A DNA stretch of 64,000 bases from Candidatus Saccharimonadales bacterium (GCA_039928925.1 JBDSSF010000004.1:1-64000), one strand, 5' to 3'; shown: positions 40,938-49,729, counted from the stretch's first letter. Notes: generated from the sequence alone by a model not told the origin. Numbers and translations are program-made.

Positions 40938-43655
40938 TTAACGAAGGTGGAGTTCGTTAGAAGCTTCTGTGCTTTGATTAGACCCCTGCCCTGCGTTAAC
41001 AGGAGGAAGCATAGTATCAGAGTTTGTTTTTTTCTTACGTGATCGAGTACGCTTTTTCTTTACTGGAGAGCCATCTTCGTTTAATTGCTGAATAGGGGTA
41101 TCACTTCCCTGTCTAGCTGGGCTAACAGGATTGTTCATTGCTGGACGCTGAGGCGTAATAACTTGGGACTGAGCATTGATAGGCCACCTGGCGCCTTGTG
41201 AGTTAGATTGTGGCGGTTTCTTTGACTGGAGATGTTCTGGTGGCTGTATAGCTTCAGAAATCTCACGTTCAACTTCTGCTCGACTACGGCTAAAGAGACG
41301 TCGTGTATTTTCAATAATAAGAGGGGTATTATCGTTTTGAGCAGGTGGAAGCTCAAGCGTTTTAGCACTAAATGCTGGGGATTTTTCACCATTAATAACC
41401 ATATTAATAATAAAGTTTCTGTTATGCATTTGTAGAAGATCGGTTGGCTCAAACTGAGGCTCAAACTGCTTTGAGAGCACTGGGGAGTCATCAGCTGAGA
41501 CACGGAAGCTTATCATAGTACCGACGTTTCCGAAGACAGCATCACGAACGGTATCACTCATCTGGGATATATACTGATTCGCTACAGTCAAATTAAGCCC
41601 GTATTTACGTGCTTCGGATAGAATGGTCGCGAAACTGTCTGTTGCAAAGTTCTGGAATTCGTCTACGTATAAATAGAAAGGACGTCTATCTTCAACATTT
41701 GGGATATCACTACGACTCATTGCTGCAAGTTGAATTTTTGTTACTAAGAAGGCGCCAAGAATTGCAGCATTGTCTTCACCGATAAGACCTTTAGACAAGT
41801 TGACCACTAAGATCTTACCCTCATCCATTATTTCGCGAATGTTAAAGGTACTCTTTGGTTGTCCAATTATATTACGAATAGTAGGGTTTGCTGTAAATGC
41901 ACCGACTTTATTTAGAACAGGAGCAACGGCTTCCGAGGCAAATTTATCTTGCCAACTAGCGAACTCAATTTTCCAGAAGTTAAGGACAACCGTGTCTTTA
42001 CAGTAGCTAAGAGTTTCTTCGCGGAACTTCTTATCTGTTAACATACGAGTTATATCGAGCATCGTCGTCTCTGGGCGGTCAAGTAGGGCCAGAATAGTGT
42101 AGCGAAGGATATACTCGAGACGAGGTCCCCAACTATCGACAAACATACGCTTAAGTACCCCTATCACCTCCGAGCTGATATTGGTTTTCATCGTAGGGTC
42201 TGTTACCTCAAGAGGGTTGAACCCAAGTGGAAATGCAGTATCTGCAGGGTTGAAATAAACGACGTCTTTTAATCTGTGTGCAGGAATGAATTTCATATTA
42301 TTCACTGCAAAGTCACCATGCGGGTCGATAATTGCGTAGCCTTGGTTGTGATAGATATCAGATAGTGCAAAGAGTTCAAGAGTACCTGATTTACCTGCAC
42401 CAGTTTGGCCAATAATATATATATGTCGTGATCGGTCTGATCTTAGCATACCAAATTGGTGATTAATGCCACGGAAATTTGTGAGTCCAAAAGCGCTGAT
42501 GTTTTCATCGATAGCATCGTTACCAGTTATGACCGGCAATTTAGCAGGTGGTTCAGCGGTCTTGTTACTCGCCCATACTATGTTTGGCGTTTCTACGTTA
42601 GTGTGAGGTAAGTGAAAGACTGACGCGAGCTCTTCTATATTTAGAATAAAGCCTTTATCTGTAAACAAACGTGCATTGTATTGAGCAAGATCTTCTTTTT
42701 TAAAACTTGCATCGGCAATCTTAAAACCGTTCAAGTTAGTACTATTAAATTGCTTAAATGTACCAACAAGTGCCTGCATGCGTAGGCGTGCATTCGTCGT
42801 GCTTTCACCAAGGTATACTAGTCGTATTTTTACTTGATAGCCAAGTTTTGTGGCTTTCTTCTCAGCTTCAGCGATACGTGTTTTATCACGGTCGGATATT
42901 TCTTTTACAGCCGGTGCGCCACCTATCCCCTGTTCTGGTGGTTTCCATAAAGCCTCAAATAAGCCACCAACCCATCGCATATTAAAGCCCTCTCCTGTTA
43001 GTAAGGAGAACGATTTACCATTTTTTACAGATTTAATCCAAGTATCGGAAGATTTATGCCAATCGTCAGGTAATGGGCGCGCTAGTACTTGAATCCACAG
43101 CTCTTCTCCCGTCGACTCCATCTTGGCAAGGGTTCCTGTGATACCCGCAAGTGGATCTACTTCAAAACTTTGAAATGTCTTAATCGGAAGAAATTCACTG
43201 TCGCTGAGAACGACTTCACCGGTATAGACGACACTGTGTTGTCTCTCATGCGCTACGTAATCCTCATCTGCTTCATGAATTTGTACAGTTGGGTACTGAG
43301 AATAAATTTGACCTTCAACGAAGCTTTGCAGAGACCGAGGAACCCACACGTAAAAACGGATCTGTCCATTAACAGATGCAATTTCGAAACTTAGGTGCTC
43401 TTGAATACCGTGTGTCTCACGAAGTTCATCTTTGTCACGCAAAATACCGTGCAAGCTAGCAAAAAGTTGTTCCGCTGCAAGTTCGGACTTATCATTCGCT
43501 TTTGGAATTTCGAGAATCAGCAGAACGCTTTCAATCTCTTTTACGATGTCGATACGTTTATAATTACGCCACGTAAGGTACGCTAATATGAGTACGATCG
43601 GGAGCCAGACGTACCATTGAAGTAACAAATTTAATATCCACGACAAAATGCCCAT
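40938..43655 (-). CDS. VirD4/TraD-like DUF87-type ATPase (orphan type IV secretion/coupling protein)
   Basis: 905-aa membrane-anchored ATPase. An N-terminal helix (~5-25) precedes a large domain (~40-370) that, as in related CPR proteins, resembles a DUF8128-like module. Walker A GQTGAGKSG is at ~413, IIDPHGDFA at ~440 and Walker B LYVDEFQNFA at ~665, followed by SEARKYGLNLTVANQYI. The last ~110 residues are disordered (Pro/Gln/Asn-rich) with a Lys/Arg cluster. These are features of conjugative coupling or VirB4-like motors. No other T4SS gene is visible here. GAGG precedes the ATG; the sigma-like gene is 41 bp upstream. Confidence 0.85.
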   Translation of the reverse strand: MGILSWILNLLLQWYVWLPIVLILAYLTWRNYKRIDIVKEIESVLLILEIPKANDKSELAAEQLFASLHGILRDKDELRETHGIQEHLSFEIASVNGQIRFYVWVPRSLQSFVEGQIYSQYPTVQIHEADEDYVAHERQHSVVYTGEVVLSDSEFLPIKTFQSFEVDPLAGITGTLAKMESTGEELWIQVLARPLPDDWHKSSDTWIKSVKNGKSFSLLTGEGFNMRWVGGLFEALWKPPEQGIGGAPAVKEISDRDKTRIAEAEKKATKLGYQVKIRLVYLGESTTNARLRMQALVGTFKQFNSTNLNGFKIADASFKKEDLAQYNARLFTDKGFILNIEELASVFHLPHTNVETPNIVWASNKTAEPPAKLPVITGNDAIDENISAFGLTNFRGINHQFGMLRSDRSRHIYIIGQTGAGKSGTLELFALSDIYHNQGYAIIDPHGDFAVNNMKFIPAHRLKDVVYFNPADTAFPLGFNPLEVTDPTMKTNISSEVIGVLKRMFVDSWGPRLEYILRYTILALLDRPETTMLDITRMLTDKKFREETLSYCKDTVVLNFWKIEFASWQDKFASEAVAPVLNKVGAFTANPTIRNIIGQPKSTFNIREIMDEGKILVVNLSKGLIGEDNAAILGAFLVTKIQLAAMSRSDIPNVEDRRPFYLYVDEFQNFATDSFATILSEARKYGLNLTVANQYISQMSDTVRDAVFGNVGTMISFRVSADDSPVLSKQFEPQFEPTDLLQMHNRNFIINMVINGEKSPAFSAKTLELPPAQNDNTPLIIENTRRLFSRSRAEVEREISEAIQPPEHLQSKKPPQSNSQGARWPINAQSQVITPQRPAMNNPVSPARQGSDTPIQQLNEDGSPVKKKRTRSRKKKTNSDTMLPPVNAGQGSNQSTEASNELHLR

Positions 43656-43669
43656 GTTTACCTCTTATT

Positions 43670-43687
43670 GTCGCACCTTAGTGCGAC
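43670..43687 (-). other. Intergenic hairpin in the sigma-like/ATPase operon
   Basis: GTCGCAC-N4-GTGCGAC perfect 7-bp inverted repeat between two same-strand genes; no T run. Possibly a processing site or weak attenuator. Confidence 0.45.
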
Positions 43688-43696
43688 CTTGGCAAC

Positions 43697-44755
43697 TTAT
43701 TTTACTGCCTGTTTGTCAAATGCGTAAGTTGCTTTTGATACGCGCTTGAACTGCGGTTTGCTTTGAAGGTTAAGTAGAATAGTTGTCTCTTTTACTTGAC
43801 GACTTTTGAGAACGCGCTTAACAATTTCATCACGGTGGAGTGGCTCGCCTGCGCTTGTAAGAACGTCAGAGATAATATCTGAGACTGTTCCTTTTGAGAA
43901 GCCCCAGTTATCAAGCGCATATATACCACGCCCGATAAGAACGAATCTTTTATCTTTAATAAGCTCGTTGTGGATCGCCTGTGTTGTGACATCTTTTCGT
44001 TTGAAGTCACTTCCCTTAATAGCCCCAGCTATCTCTGAGAAATGCATAGGTTTACCATTCTCAGCGAGAATAACATAAATTTTATCACGGATGTTCTTTG
44101 GGTTAACTGTTGGCCACTTTGTAAGTCCCCAGCTATCTTTAAGATGTGCTAGGTGTTTGCTTGTGCTTGCAAGAGCACGAACATGATCAGGGTGTTCATG
44201 ATTTAGTTGTGTGTGTAACTCTTCAATTTCAAGAGGTTGACCGTGCTTTTTAACAGTTTTAACTATTTCATCCACGTTCTGCTTGATCTTTTTTTCGTCA
44301 CCATGTTCCTTGATGCCAATTGTATGGTGATAATTATCATTTTCACTGACAACAACGAGTTTTGGAGAGAGCTCTGAGACAAATGCAATATGTGCTCGGC
44401 TACGTGCATCACTTTTACTACCCATAAGTCGAGTTGCGACATCTTGAACGCGTCCAACGCGACCGTTTTCAGATAGATCACGGATAAGTACACGTTCTAC
44501 TTCGTGCACAGCTGGGACCTTATTATCTTCACCGGCGATCTTAAGACGGATGAGGATAGCTTTTTCAAGCTGACGAACACGCTCACGTGTGATACCAAGA
44601 AGATCACCGATTTGCTCGAGGGTTTCACGTCGATCAAACAGACCAAATCGTCGTGTAATGATTTCACGTTCACGATCTTGTTCGATCGTAGCCAAGATTC
44701 CATCGACAGCTAGTTTTAGCTGAGCAGTGGTGTCGATTTTGTTCGTTTCGTCCAT
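43697..44755 (-). CDS. Sigma region 4 - HARE-HTH fusion protein
   Basis: 352 aa. The N-terminus has a sigma-70 region 4.2-like helix-turn-helix (REREIITRRFGLF...TLEQIGDLLGITRERVRQLEKAILIRLK, ~28-75), but no region 2 or 3, so it cannot act as a normal sigma factor. The C-terminal part has two HARE-HTH-like winged helices (~220-280: AENGKPMHFSEIAGAI, RFVLIGRGIYALDNWG; ~288-345: AGEPLHRDEIVKRVL), as in the RNA polymerase delta subunit. A transcription-associated regulator is likely. It has a full consensus promoter and a GAGAGGA site. Confidence 0.85.
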   Translation of the reverse strand: MDETNKIDTTAQLKLAVDGILATIEQDREREIITRRFGLFDRRETLEQIGDLLGITRERVRQLEKAILIRLKIAGEDNKVPAVHEVERVLIRDLSENGRVGRVQDVATRLMGSKSDARSRAHIAFVSELSPKLVVVSENDNYHHTIGIKEHGDEKKIKQNVDEIVKTVKKHGQPLEIEELHTQLNHEHPDHVRALASTSKHLAHLKDSWGLTKWPTVNPKNIRDKIYVILAENGKPMHFSEIAGAIKGSDFKRKDVTTQAIHNELIKDKRFVLIGRGIYALDNWGFSKGTVSDIISDVLTSAGEPLHRDEIVKRVLKSRQVKETTILLNLQSKPQFKRVSKATYAFDKQAVK

Positions 44756-44816
44756 CTTTTATCTAATCCTCTCTAGATCTTGCGTAGAAAGTTACTTTAT
44801 TATATATCTAACATTG

Positions 44817-44845
44817 ATTATAAAACAATGTATATTTAATGTCAA
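44817..44845 (-). promoter_or_regulatory. Consensus promoter of the sigma4/HARE-HTH gene
   Basis: On the minus strand TTGACA (44840-44845), 17-bp spacer, TATAAT (44817-44822): a perfect sigma-70 consensus. The leader is ~50 nt with a Shine-Dalgarno. Confidence 0.85.
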
Positions 44846-44916
44846 GTATTTCCCCTTGTTTAGACAATTATAGCATACAATAGACGCTTATGGTAAATAG
44901 TGTCCTATGACTTTAT

Positions 44917-44956
44917 TAAAAAAAGCGATATTGTATAGTTCGTATACAATATCGCT
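44917..44956 (-). terminator. Terminator of topA
   Basis: AGCGATATTGTATA / TATACAATATCGCT perfect 14-bp stem with a 5-nt loop; on the minus strand it is followed by a run of seven T. Confidence 0.9.
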
Positions 44957-44974
44957 AATAAACAGAGGTGAAAT

Positions 44975-47323
44975 CTATTTTTTTGTTGAAGTCCTTCGTT
45001 TTGTAGTTGTCTTTTTTCGAGTTGTTATTTTGCGAACTGGTCGTTTTTTGGACGCTGGAGCAGCCGCTAGGAGTTCCTTTGCTTGATCATGAGTAATAGT
45101 TTTTGGCTCAGTTCCTTTAGGGATCTTTGCATTCTTGTCTCCATCAGTGATGTATGGTCCGTATCGTCCATTTAGAACTTTGATGCCATCCCCAAAATCA
45201 CTTATATTTTTCTCAGCTTCAGCCTGAACCTTAGCTAGGTAGAGATCCTTAGCTTCATCTAGGGTAATAGCATGTGGATCAAGTGGTTTTATACTTACAA
45301 ATAGCTTATCAACTTGTATATATGGTCCAAATCGGCCTATATTTGCTTTAATCTCAAACCCATCATCTGTTTTTCCTACTATTCGAGGTAATTGAAACAT
45401 TACGAGCGCTTGTTCTAGTGTGACCGTTTCAATCTTCGCTCCAGTTGGGAGTGGCGCAAATCGAGGCTTGTCGCTTTCGTCTTCAGTGCTACCCATTTGT
45501 AGCATTGGACCATAACGGCCGAATCTCGCAACGACTGGTTTGCCTGATTTTGGATCTATACCTATTTCTCTAGACTGAGCAACAGAAGCTCTGTCGATTG
45601 TTCCAGATTTTTCAATCAGTTCATGAAATGGAGTATAGAAACTTTGTAACATTTCATTTCGATCTAATTTGCCTTCTGCGATTTGGTCAAAGTATTCTTC
45701 GACATTTGCTGTGAAGTCATAATCAACAATTTTGTCGAAGTGGTTTGTGAGGAAATCACTCACTACTTGGCCGCTTGGTGTTGGAATTAATTTACCACGA
45801 TCAGACCCTGTTTTCTCTGAAACGATATCTCTTACTACGTCACTACCTTTTACGGTTAGAGTAATAATTTCTCGAGGCGTACCTTCTGCCTCACCTTTTT
45901 CAGCGTAGCCTCTTACCTGCACGGTATTAATAATCGTAGCGTAAGTTGATGGTCTTCCTATACCAAGTTCTTCTAATTTTTTTACGAGTGCACCTTCTGT
46001 AAATCGAGCAGGAGGTCGGGCGAATGTTTGGCGAGCGTTAGCTTCGTCGAGAATAAGTGCTTCTCCGCTTTTGACTGCTGGCAAAATGTCGGCATCTTTT
46101 TTACTACCGCCGTAGACTTTAAGAAATCCGTCAAAGATGATAACTTCACCTTTTGCTTCAAATACTTCAGTCCGTGTACTTATGTTAATTGTTACAACTG
46201 TTCTTTCAAGTTTTGCAGGTGACATCTGACTTGCAAGTGTACGAGTGCGAATGAGATTGTATAGTTTTTGGTCATATTCATTGCTACTGCCACGTTCAAG
46301 ACGCATATCTGTTGGGCGAATTGCTTCATGAGCTTCCTGAGCACTTGCATTCTTCGTTTTGAATTGACGTACCTGGCTATACTCTGGTCCATACGCTGAA
46401 GTGATAAAGTCTTTTGCGCTAGCAATTGCTTGCCCGCTTAGATTCATCGAGTCCGTACGCATGTAGGTTATCTTACCTTCTTGGTATAATTTTTGAGCAC
46501 TCGACATTGTTGCTTTAGATCCAAATCCTAGCTTGCTATTGGCATCTTGCTGAAGCGTACTGGTTGTAAAAGGAGCGCCAGGATTTCTAGTTGATGGACT
46601 TGTTGTGACATTAGAGACTTGGAAGTTTGCTCCAGTAAGCGATTCCAAGAATGTATGAGCTTCCTGCTCTGTATCAAATCGCTGTGGTAATTCAGCTTTG
46701 AATTCGTCGCCTTTATTTGTAAAGAGTGCCGTCACTTTAAATTGATATGAACCTTCGAAAGACTCAATTTCACGCTCACGCTCAACGAGCAGACGTACAG
46801 CCGGAGACTGGACGCGTCCAGCGGATTTTCCTCCAGGTACTTTTTGCCACACTACTGGAGATAGTTCGAAACCTACGAGACGATCAAGAATTTGTCTGGC
46901 TTGTTGAGCCTTCACTAAACTCATATCGACAGTTCGGGGATGCTTAATAGCCTCTTCTATGGCAGATTTTGTGATTTCATGAAAAACGATACGTTTTGTT
47001 GTTATCGGATCAAGATTCAAAACTTCACAAAGATGCCAAGCGATTGCCTCACCTTCTCGGTCTTCGTCGGTTGCAAGCCAGACTTCATTCGCTGTCTTAA
47101 CTGCTTTACGGAGTTCTGCGACAGTTTTCTTTTTTTCTGCATCAATTTCATAGGTCGTTTTAAAACCATTTTTTACATCGATTGGTGGAGTACCGTCTTT
47201 GGTCTTTTTTACGATACCGCGGATATGCCCTACGCTTGAGAGTACAGTAAAAGCACTACCGAGATACTTCTCGATTGTCTTTGCTTTTGCAGGTGACTCT
47301 ACGATAACGAGGTTCTTGCTCAT
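44975..47323 (-). CDS. topA: DNA topoisomerase I
   Basis: Type IA topoisomerase relaxing negative supercoils. Toprim domain with VESPAKAKTIEKYL (~8-21) and DEDREGEAIAWH (~109-120), active Tyr in ITYMRTDSMNLS (~290), PSTYATIINTVQVRGY (~455-470). Instead of Cys4 zinc fingers, the C-terminus has repeated GxxGRYGPY-type blocks (RFGRYGPMLQMG, NIGRFGPYIQV, LNGRYGPYITDG) and a Lys/Arg/Thr tail, the form common in Gram-positives and actinobacteria. 782 aa. AAGGA precedes the ATG. Confidence 0.96.
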   Translation of the reverse strand: MSKNLVIVESPAKAKTIEKYLGSAFTVLSSVGHIRGIVKKTKDGTPPIDVKNGFKTTYEIDAEKKKTVAELRKAVKTANEVWLATDEDREGEAIAWHLCEVLNLDPITTKRIVFHEITKSAIEEAIKHPRTVDMSLVKAQQARQILDRLVGFELSPVVWQKVPGGKSAGRVQSPAVRLLVEREREIESFEGSYQFKVTALFTNKGDEFKAELPQRFDTEQEAHTFLESLTGANFQVSNVTTSPSTRNPGAPFTTSTLQQDANSKLGFGSKATMSSAQKLYQEGKITYMRTDSMNLSGQAIASAKDFITSAYGPEYSQVRQFKTKNASAQEAHEAIRPTDMRLERGSSNEYDQKLYNLIRTRTLASQMSPAKLERTVVTINISTRTEVFEAKGEVIIFDGFLKVYGGSKKDADILPAVKSGEALILDEANARQTFARPPARFTEGALVKKLEELGIGRPSTYATIINTVQVRGYAEKGEAEGTPREIITLTVKGSDVVRDIVSEKTGSDRGKLIPTPSGQVVSDFLTNHFDKIVDYDFTANVEEYFDQIAEGKLDRNEMLQSFYTPFHELIEKSGTIDRASVAQSREIGIDPKSGKPVVARFGRYGPMLQMGSTEDESDKPRFAPLPTGAKIETVTLEQALVMFQLPRIVGKTDDGFEIKANIGRFGPYIQVDKLFVSIKPLDPHAITLDEAKDLYLAKVQAEAEKNISDFGDGIKVLNGRYGPYITDGDKNAKIPKGTEPKTITHDQAKELLAAAPASKKRPVRKITTRKKTTTKRRTSTKK

Positions 47324-47413
47324 AATTATATTCCTTGTGCTTGTTAGCTAAACACAATGGTTGATTGTACGCAAGTTTTTTAATTTTGTAAAATTTACCC
47401 CTGAAATCGGAAA

Positions 47414-47439
47414 AGCGGCCACCTTGTAGGGTGACCGCT
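47414..47439 (-). terminator. Terminator of the 47.5-kb lipoprotein gene
   Basis: Minus strand AGCGGTCACC-N6-GGTGGCCGCT (one G-T pair), then TTTT. Confidence 0.7.
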
Positions 47440-47505
47440 GCTCCCAGGGATTTCTCCTTGGTAAAGCATCTACCTTTTTTATCGAGTGTAGATCTCGAAC
47501 CTACC

Positions 47506-47982
47506 TCAGTTCGGCATGTAGCGGCCGCAGAGGGTCAGCGAGGTGATACCGGCATTCGCGAAGTTCTTCGTTGCCAGGTAGAACCCTGCGGGGTCCTTCG
47601 CATCTTCCGGTACGTTCACCGGAATGGTTTTGTTCACGATAGCCGAAACGGTCAACGGAGTCCCCTGGAAGGAGACCGTCATACCGAGCTTGCTTCTCGT
47701 GACAGTAATGTTGGTTCCGTCGAGTGTGACGGTACCGCCGATCGTCAGACGAGCTGTGGTGCCACTCTTGTCACAGCTCAGAACACCTCCGGTGCCCTTC
47801 ACCAGATAGGGCGTGTAGCCTTCCTGGGGAAAGAGCTCCATGGGACCGGCGACAACGGGTGTCGTCGAGACCTTGGAGGGGCTCGGGGCCGGTGCGCTCG
47901 AGTTCGACGAGCAACCGGAAACGAGCAGAATGATGATGGTGGCCACGCCTGCCATCAGGGGCACTGCGAGTTTTTTGCTCAC
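47506..47982 (-). CDS. Putative lipoprotein, GC-rich gene
   Basis: 158 aa with a lipoprotein signal (hydrophobic ~8-21, lipobox LVSGC with Cys ~24), a Ser/Pro/Ala linker (~25-45) and a beta-rich domain (~50-158: GGVLSCDKSGTTARLTIGG, TVTLDGTNITVT) with two more Cys that could form a disulfide. No family recognised. The gene is much richer in G+C than the core genes and starts with GTG. TTGACT (48012-48017) and CATAGT (47989-47994), 17 bp apart, end 6 nt before the GTG. Style of signal, linker and codons is actinobacterial. Confidence 0.75.
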   Translation of the reverse strand: MSKKLAVPLMAGVATIIILLVSGCSSNSSAPAPSPSKVSTTPVVAGPMELFPQEGYTPYLVKGTGGVLSCDKSGTTARLTIGGTVTLDGTNITVTRSKLGMTVSFQGTPLTVSAIVNKTIPVNVPEDAKDPAGFYLATKNFANAGITSLTLCGRYMPN

Positions 47983-47988
47983 TTGCGG

Positions 47989-48017
47989 ACTATGTCATAT
48001 TACGTATTATTAGTCAA
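47989..48017 (-). promoter_or_regulatory. Promoter of the 47.5-kb lipoprotein gene (leaderless GTG)
   Basis: TTGACT-17-CATAGT on the minus strand, 6 nt from GTG 47982. Confidence 0.55.
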
Positions 48018-48081
48018 TAATTTTTCTATGCTCCTACCGCAAAGTGGAATGTCATCATAATGTCATTAACTTTAAAAATGG

Positions 48082-48109
48082 AAAAACCGCCGTTCAAATC
48101 GAACGGCGG
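48082..48109 (-). terminator. Terminator of the 48.2-kb lipoprotein gene
   Basis: Minus strand CCGCCGTTC-N5-GAACGGCGG followed by TTTTT. Confidence 0.85.
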
Positions 48110-48168
48110 CGGTTCCCACCACAACAGAATTTAGCCTAAGGCTGCGGCTCTGTCATACCGCCTTGTGG

Positions 48169-48672
48169 CTACACGCTAGCTGCGCAAAGTGGCGATCCGA
48201 GGACCGACTTCACGTAGGGAGCGAGTTCATCCACGCTTCCGATTCCGATCATCTTGCCCGGATCGGAATCCAGGCGGTGGGCTATGATCACTGCCATGTG
48301 GCTGGGATCGACGGTCCCGGGTGTGACGACCATCACCAGGATGCACTTGGCACCGAGCGGGCCGACGCCGATGTACCCCTTGCTGAGGTACCGGTCCTTT
48401 GGTGCGAAGATGTCGTCTACGCCGAACGTCTTGGCGACGGAGTCCATGCCGGGCAGCTTTTCGCCGCTCGACAGGGTCTTGACCAGGTCGGTACCCGGAG
48501 GTACCTTGTCTGCCTGGACGAAGTCCGCGACGATGATCTTGTCTTTCGACTGCGGTACTGACGGCGACGGTGTCGCCGTTGTCGTGCTGCAGCCCGTCAC
48601 CAGGACGATGCTGAACAGCATGAGGGCGGCCACGCGCACCCTCGTAAAACTCCACTTGCGGGGGGTATTCAC
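48169..48672 (-). CDS. Putative lipoprotein, GC-rich gene
   Basis: 167 aa. A basic N-terminus (~1-13) and hydrophobic stretch (~14-26) end in the lipobox VTGC (Cys ~28), followed by a Thr/Ser/Pro linker and a folded domain (~45-167) with two Cys (~110, ~163). No family recognised. The gene is strongly GC-rich. GTG start, with TGA-TATAAT (48680-48685, minus strand) 7 nt before it, so the mRNA seems leaderless. It is a neighbour of a second GC-rich lipoprotein gene of similar build but unrelated sequence. Confidence 0.75.
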   Translation of the reverse strand: MNTPRKWSFTRVRVAALMLFSIVLVTGCSTTTATPSPSVPQSKDKIIVADFVQADKVPPGTDLVKTLSSGEKLPGMDSVAKTFGVDDIFAPKDRYLSKGYIGVGPLGAKCILVMVVTPGTVDPSHMAVIIAHRLDSDPGKMIGIGSVDELAPYVKSVLGSPLCAASV

Positions 48673-48679
48673 GATATAT

Positions 48680-48685
48680 ATTATA
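48680..48685 (-). promoter_or_regulatory. Extended -10 of the 48.2-kb lipoprotein gene
   Basis: TGA-TATAAT on the minus strand, 7 nt from GTG 48672. Confidence 0.55.
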
Positions 48686-48819
48686 TCACACTATTTATAT
48701 AAAAGCAATAAGATACCGCTATTGACGGTAGTATTACTACGCTGCATAATGATTTAAATCAGTCAGTTGAGTGGAGTAATTCAATCCTGACCGGTACTTT
48801 GACAGTTAGGTAATTATAA

Positions 48820-48870
48820 ACTCCGGTCTGATCTGCATTGAACGTGCTTCAAGATAGATCAGACCGGAGT
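48820..48870 (+). promoter_or_regulatory. 15-bp inverted repeat in the leader of the 48.9-kb gene
   Basis: ACTCCGGTCTGATCT (48820-48834) and AGATCAGACCGGAGT (48856-48870), perfect, 21-nt loop. TTGACA lies just upstream (48799-48804). It may be an operator or an mRNA-stabilising stem. Confidence 0.6.
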
Positions 48871-48905
48871 GAGAACACTTCGGCAGACAGAAAGAGGTAT
48901 CTTTT

Positions 48906-49430
48906 ATGTTCGTTTCGACCCGTACCACGCGCTCCGGTCCAAGCCCTCAAGGCCGAGGACGCAGTGCGCGTCTTGGCAGGCGAAGAAAGGTTGCGAGGAA
49001 CCGTACGGCGGGATTGCTCCTGGCGCTGGCGCTTGTCTTCGGCTTCCTGACGGTGTCCGCACCGGCAGCAAGCGCCTCGACGGTGACGATGAAGGCAGCA
49101 AGCATTCGCCCTCTCGCCGTCCTGTACTGGGACATCAACTACAAGGGGCACAGCAAGCTGCTGTCAGCCAGTCCCGATCAAGGCAACTGTGATTCGAGCG
49201 GGTACAAGCGTCGGTTCGCTGCTTTCGATGAAGAGCACCTGAACATCTCATCGATCGGCAAGCTCGCCGGCCCGGGTATCCGCTGCAACCACGTCATCGT
49301 GAACACGATGAACTACCTCGGACAGGTCGGCAGTGTGTGCTTCTCGGCAAGGCTGCCGGTAGCAAATGTGGGTAGCAAATGCAACGACGCGGTCGGTCAG
49401 ATCACGACATTCTTTGACGGGCAACTCTGA
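48906..49430 (+). CDS. Secreted Cys-rich protein, GC-rich gene (crystallin/inhibitor I36-like?)
   Basis: 174 aa. A long Arg-rich N-region (~1-35) precedes a signal core (~36-50) and a likely Ala-X-Ala cleavage near residue ~57. The mature part (~115 aa) has four Cys, enough for two disulfides, and the segment VLYWDINYKGHS, which looks like the start of a beta/gamma-crystallin Greek key as in the I36 inhibitor family. That resemblance is weak. The gene is very GC-rich, has AAAGAGG 8 nt before its ATG, a 15-bp leader stem, and a large downstream hairpin. An actinobacterial origin is plausible. Confidence 0.7.
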   Translation: MFVSTRTTRSGPSPQGRGRSARLGRRRKVARNRTAGLLLALALVFGFLTVSAPAASASTVTMKAASIRPLAVLYWDINYKGHSKLLSASPDQGNCDSSGYKRRFAAFDEEHLNISSIGKLAGPGIRCNHVIVNTMNYLGQVGSVCFSARLPVANVGSKCNDAVGQITTFFDGQL

Positions 49431-49537
49431 CCATAGCTGTGCCGAAGATGTTCGCCGATCGGTAGAAGATTCAGGATCGGCTTTAAGGCTGGTCTGCGTC
49501 AGCGAGAGCTGAAGTAGCGGCCCGAAATAGTCCTGAT

Positions 49538-49601
49538 CCATCCTCCTATGTAGAGCGAGTACCCTGCCAGGTAGTACTGGGTACTCGCTCTCGTAGGATG
49601 G
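49538..49601 (+). terminator. Large hairpin downstream of the secreted-protein gene
   Basis: Inner 13-bp perfect stem AGAGCGAGTACCC / GGGTACTCGCTCT (49552-49564, 49579-49591) and outer CCATCCT / AGGATGG (49538-49544, 49595-49601). No T run. Confidence 0.5.
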
Positions 49602-49706
49602 GTGACAACAGTGTACTACGGAGCGAGAAAGCCGGTTACGAAAGTGATGGATCTCGTCAATAAGCACGTATAATTACCTATCTGTCGATATTTTAATCGA
49701 TGACAT

Positions 49707-49729
49707 TTAACGCCAAGTGGCGTTTTTAT
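49707..49729 (+). terminator. Short rho-independent terminator
   Basis: AACGCC-aagt-GGCGTT then TTTT. Confidence 0.55.
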
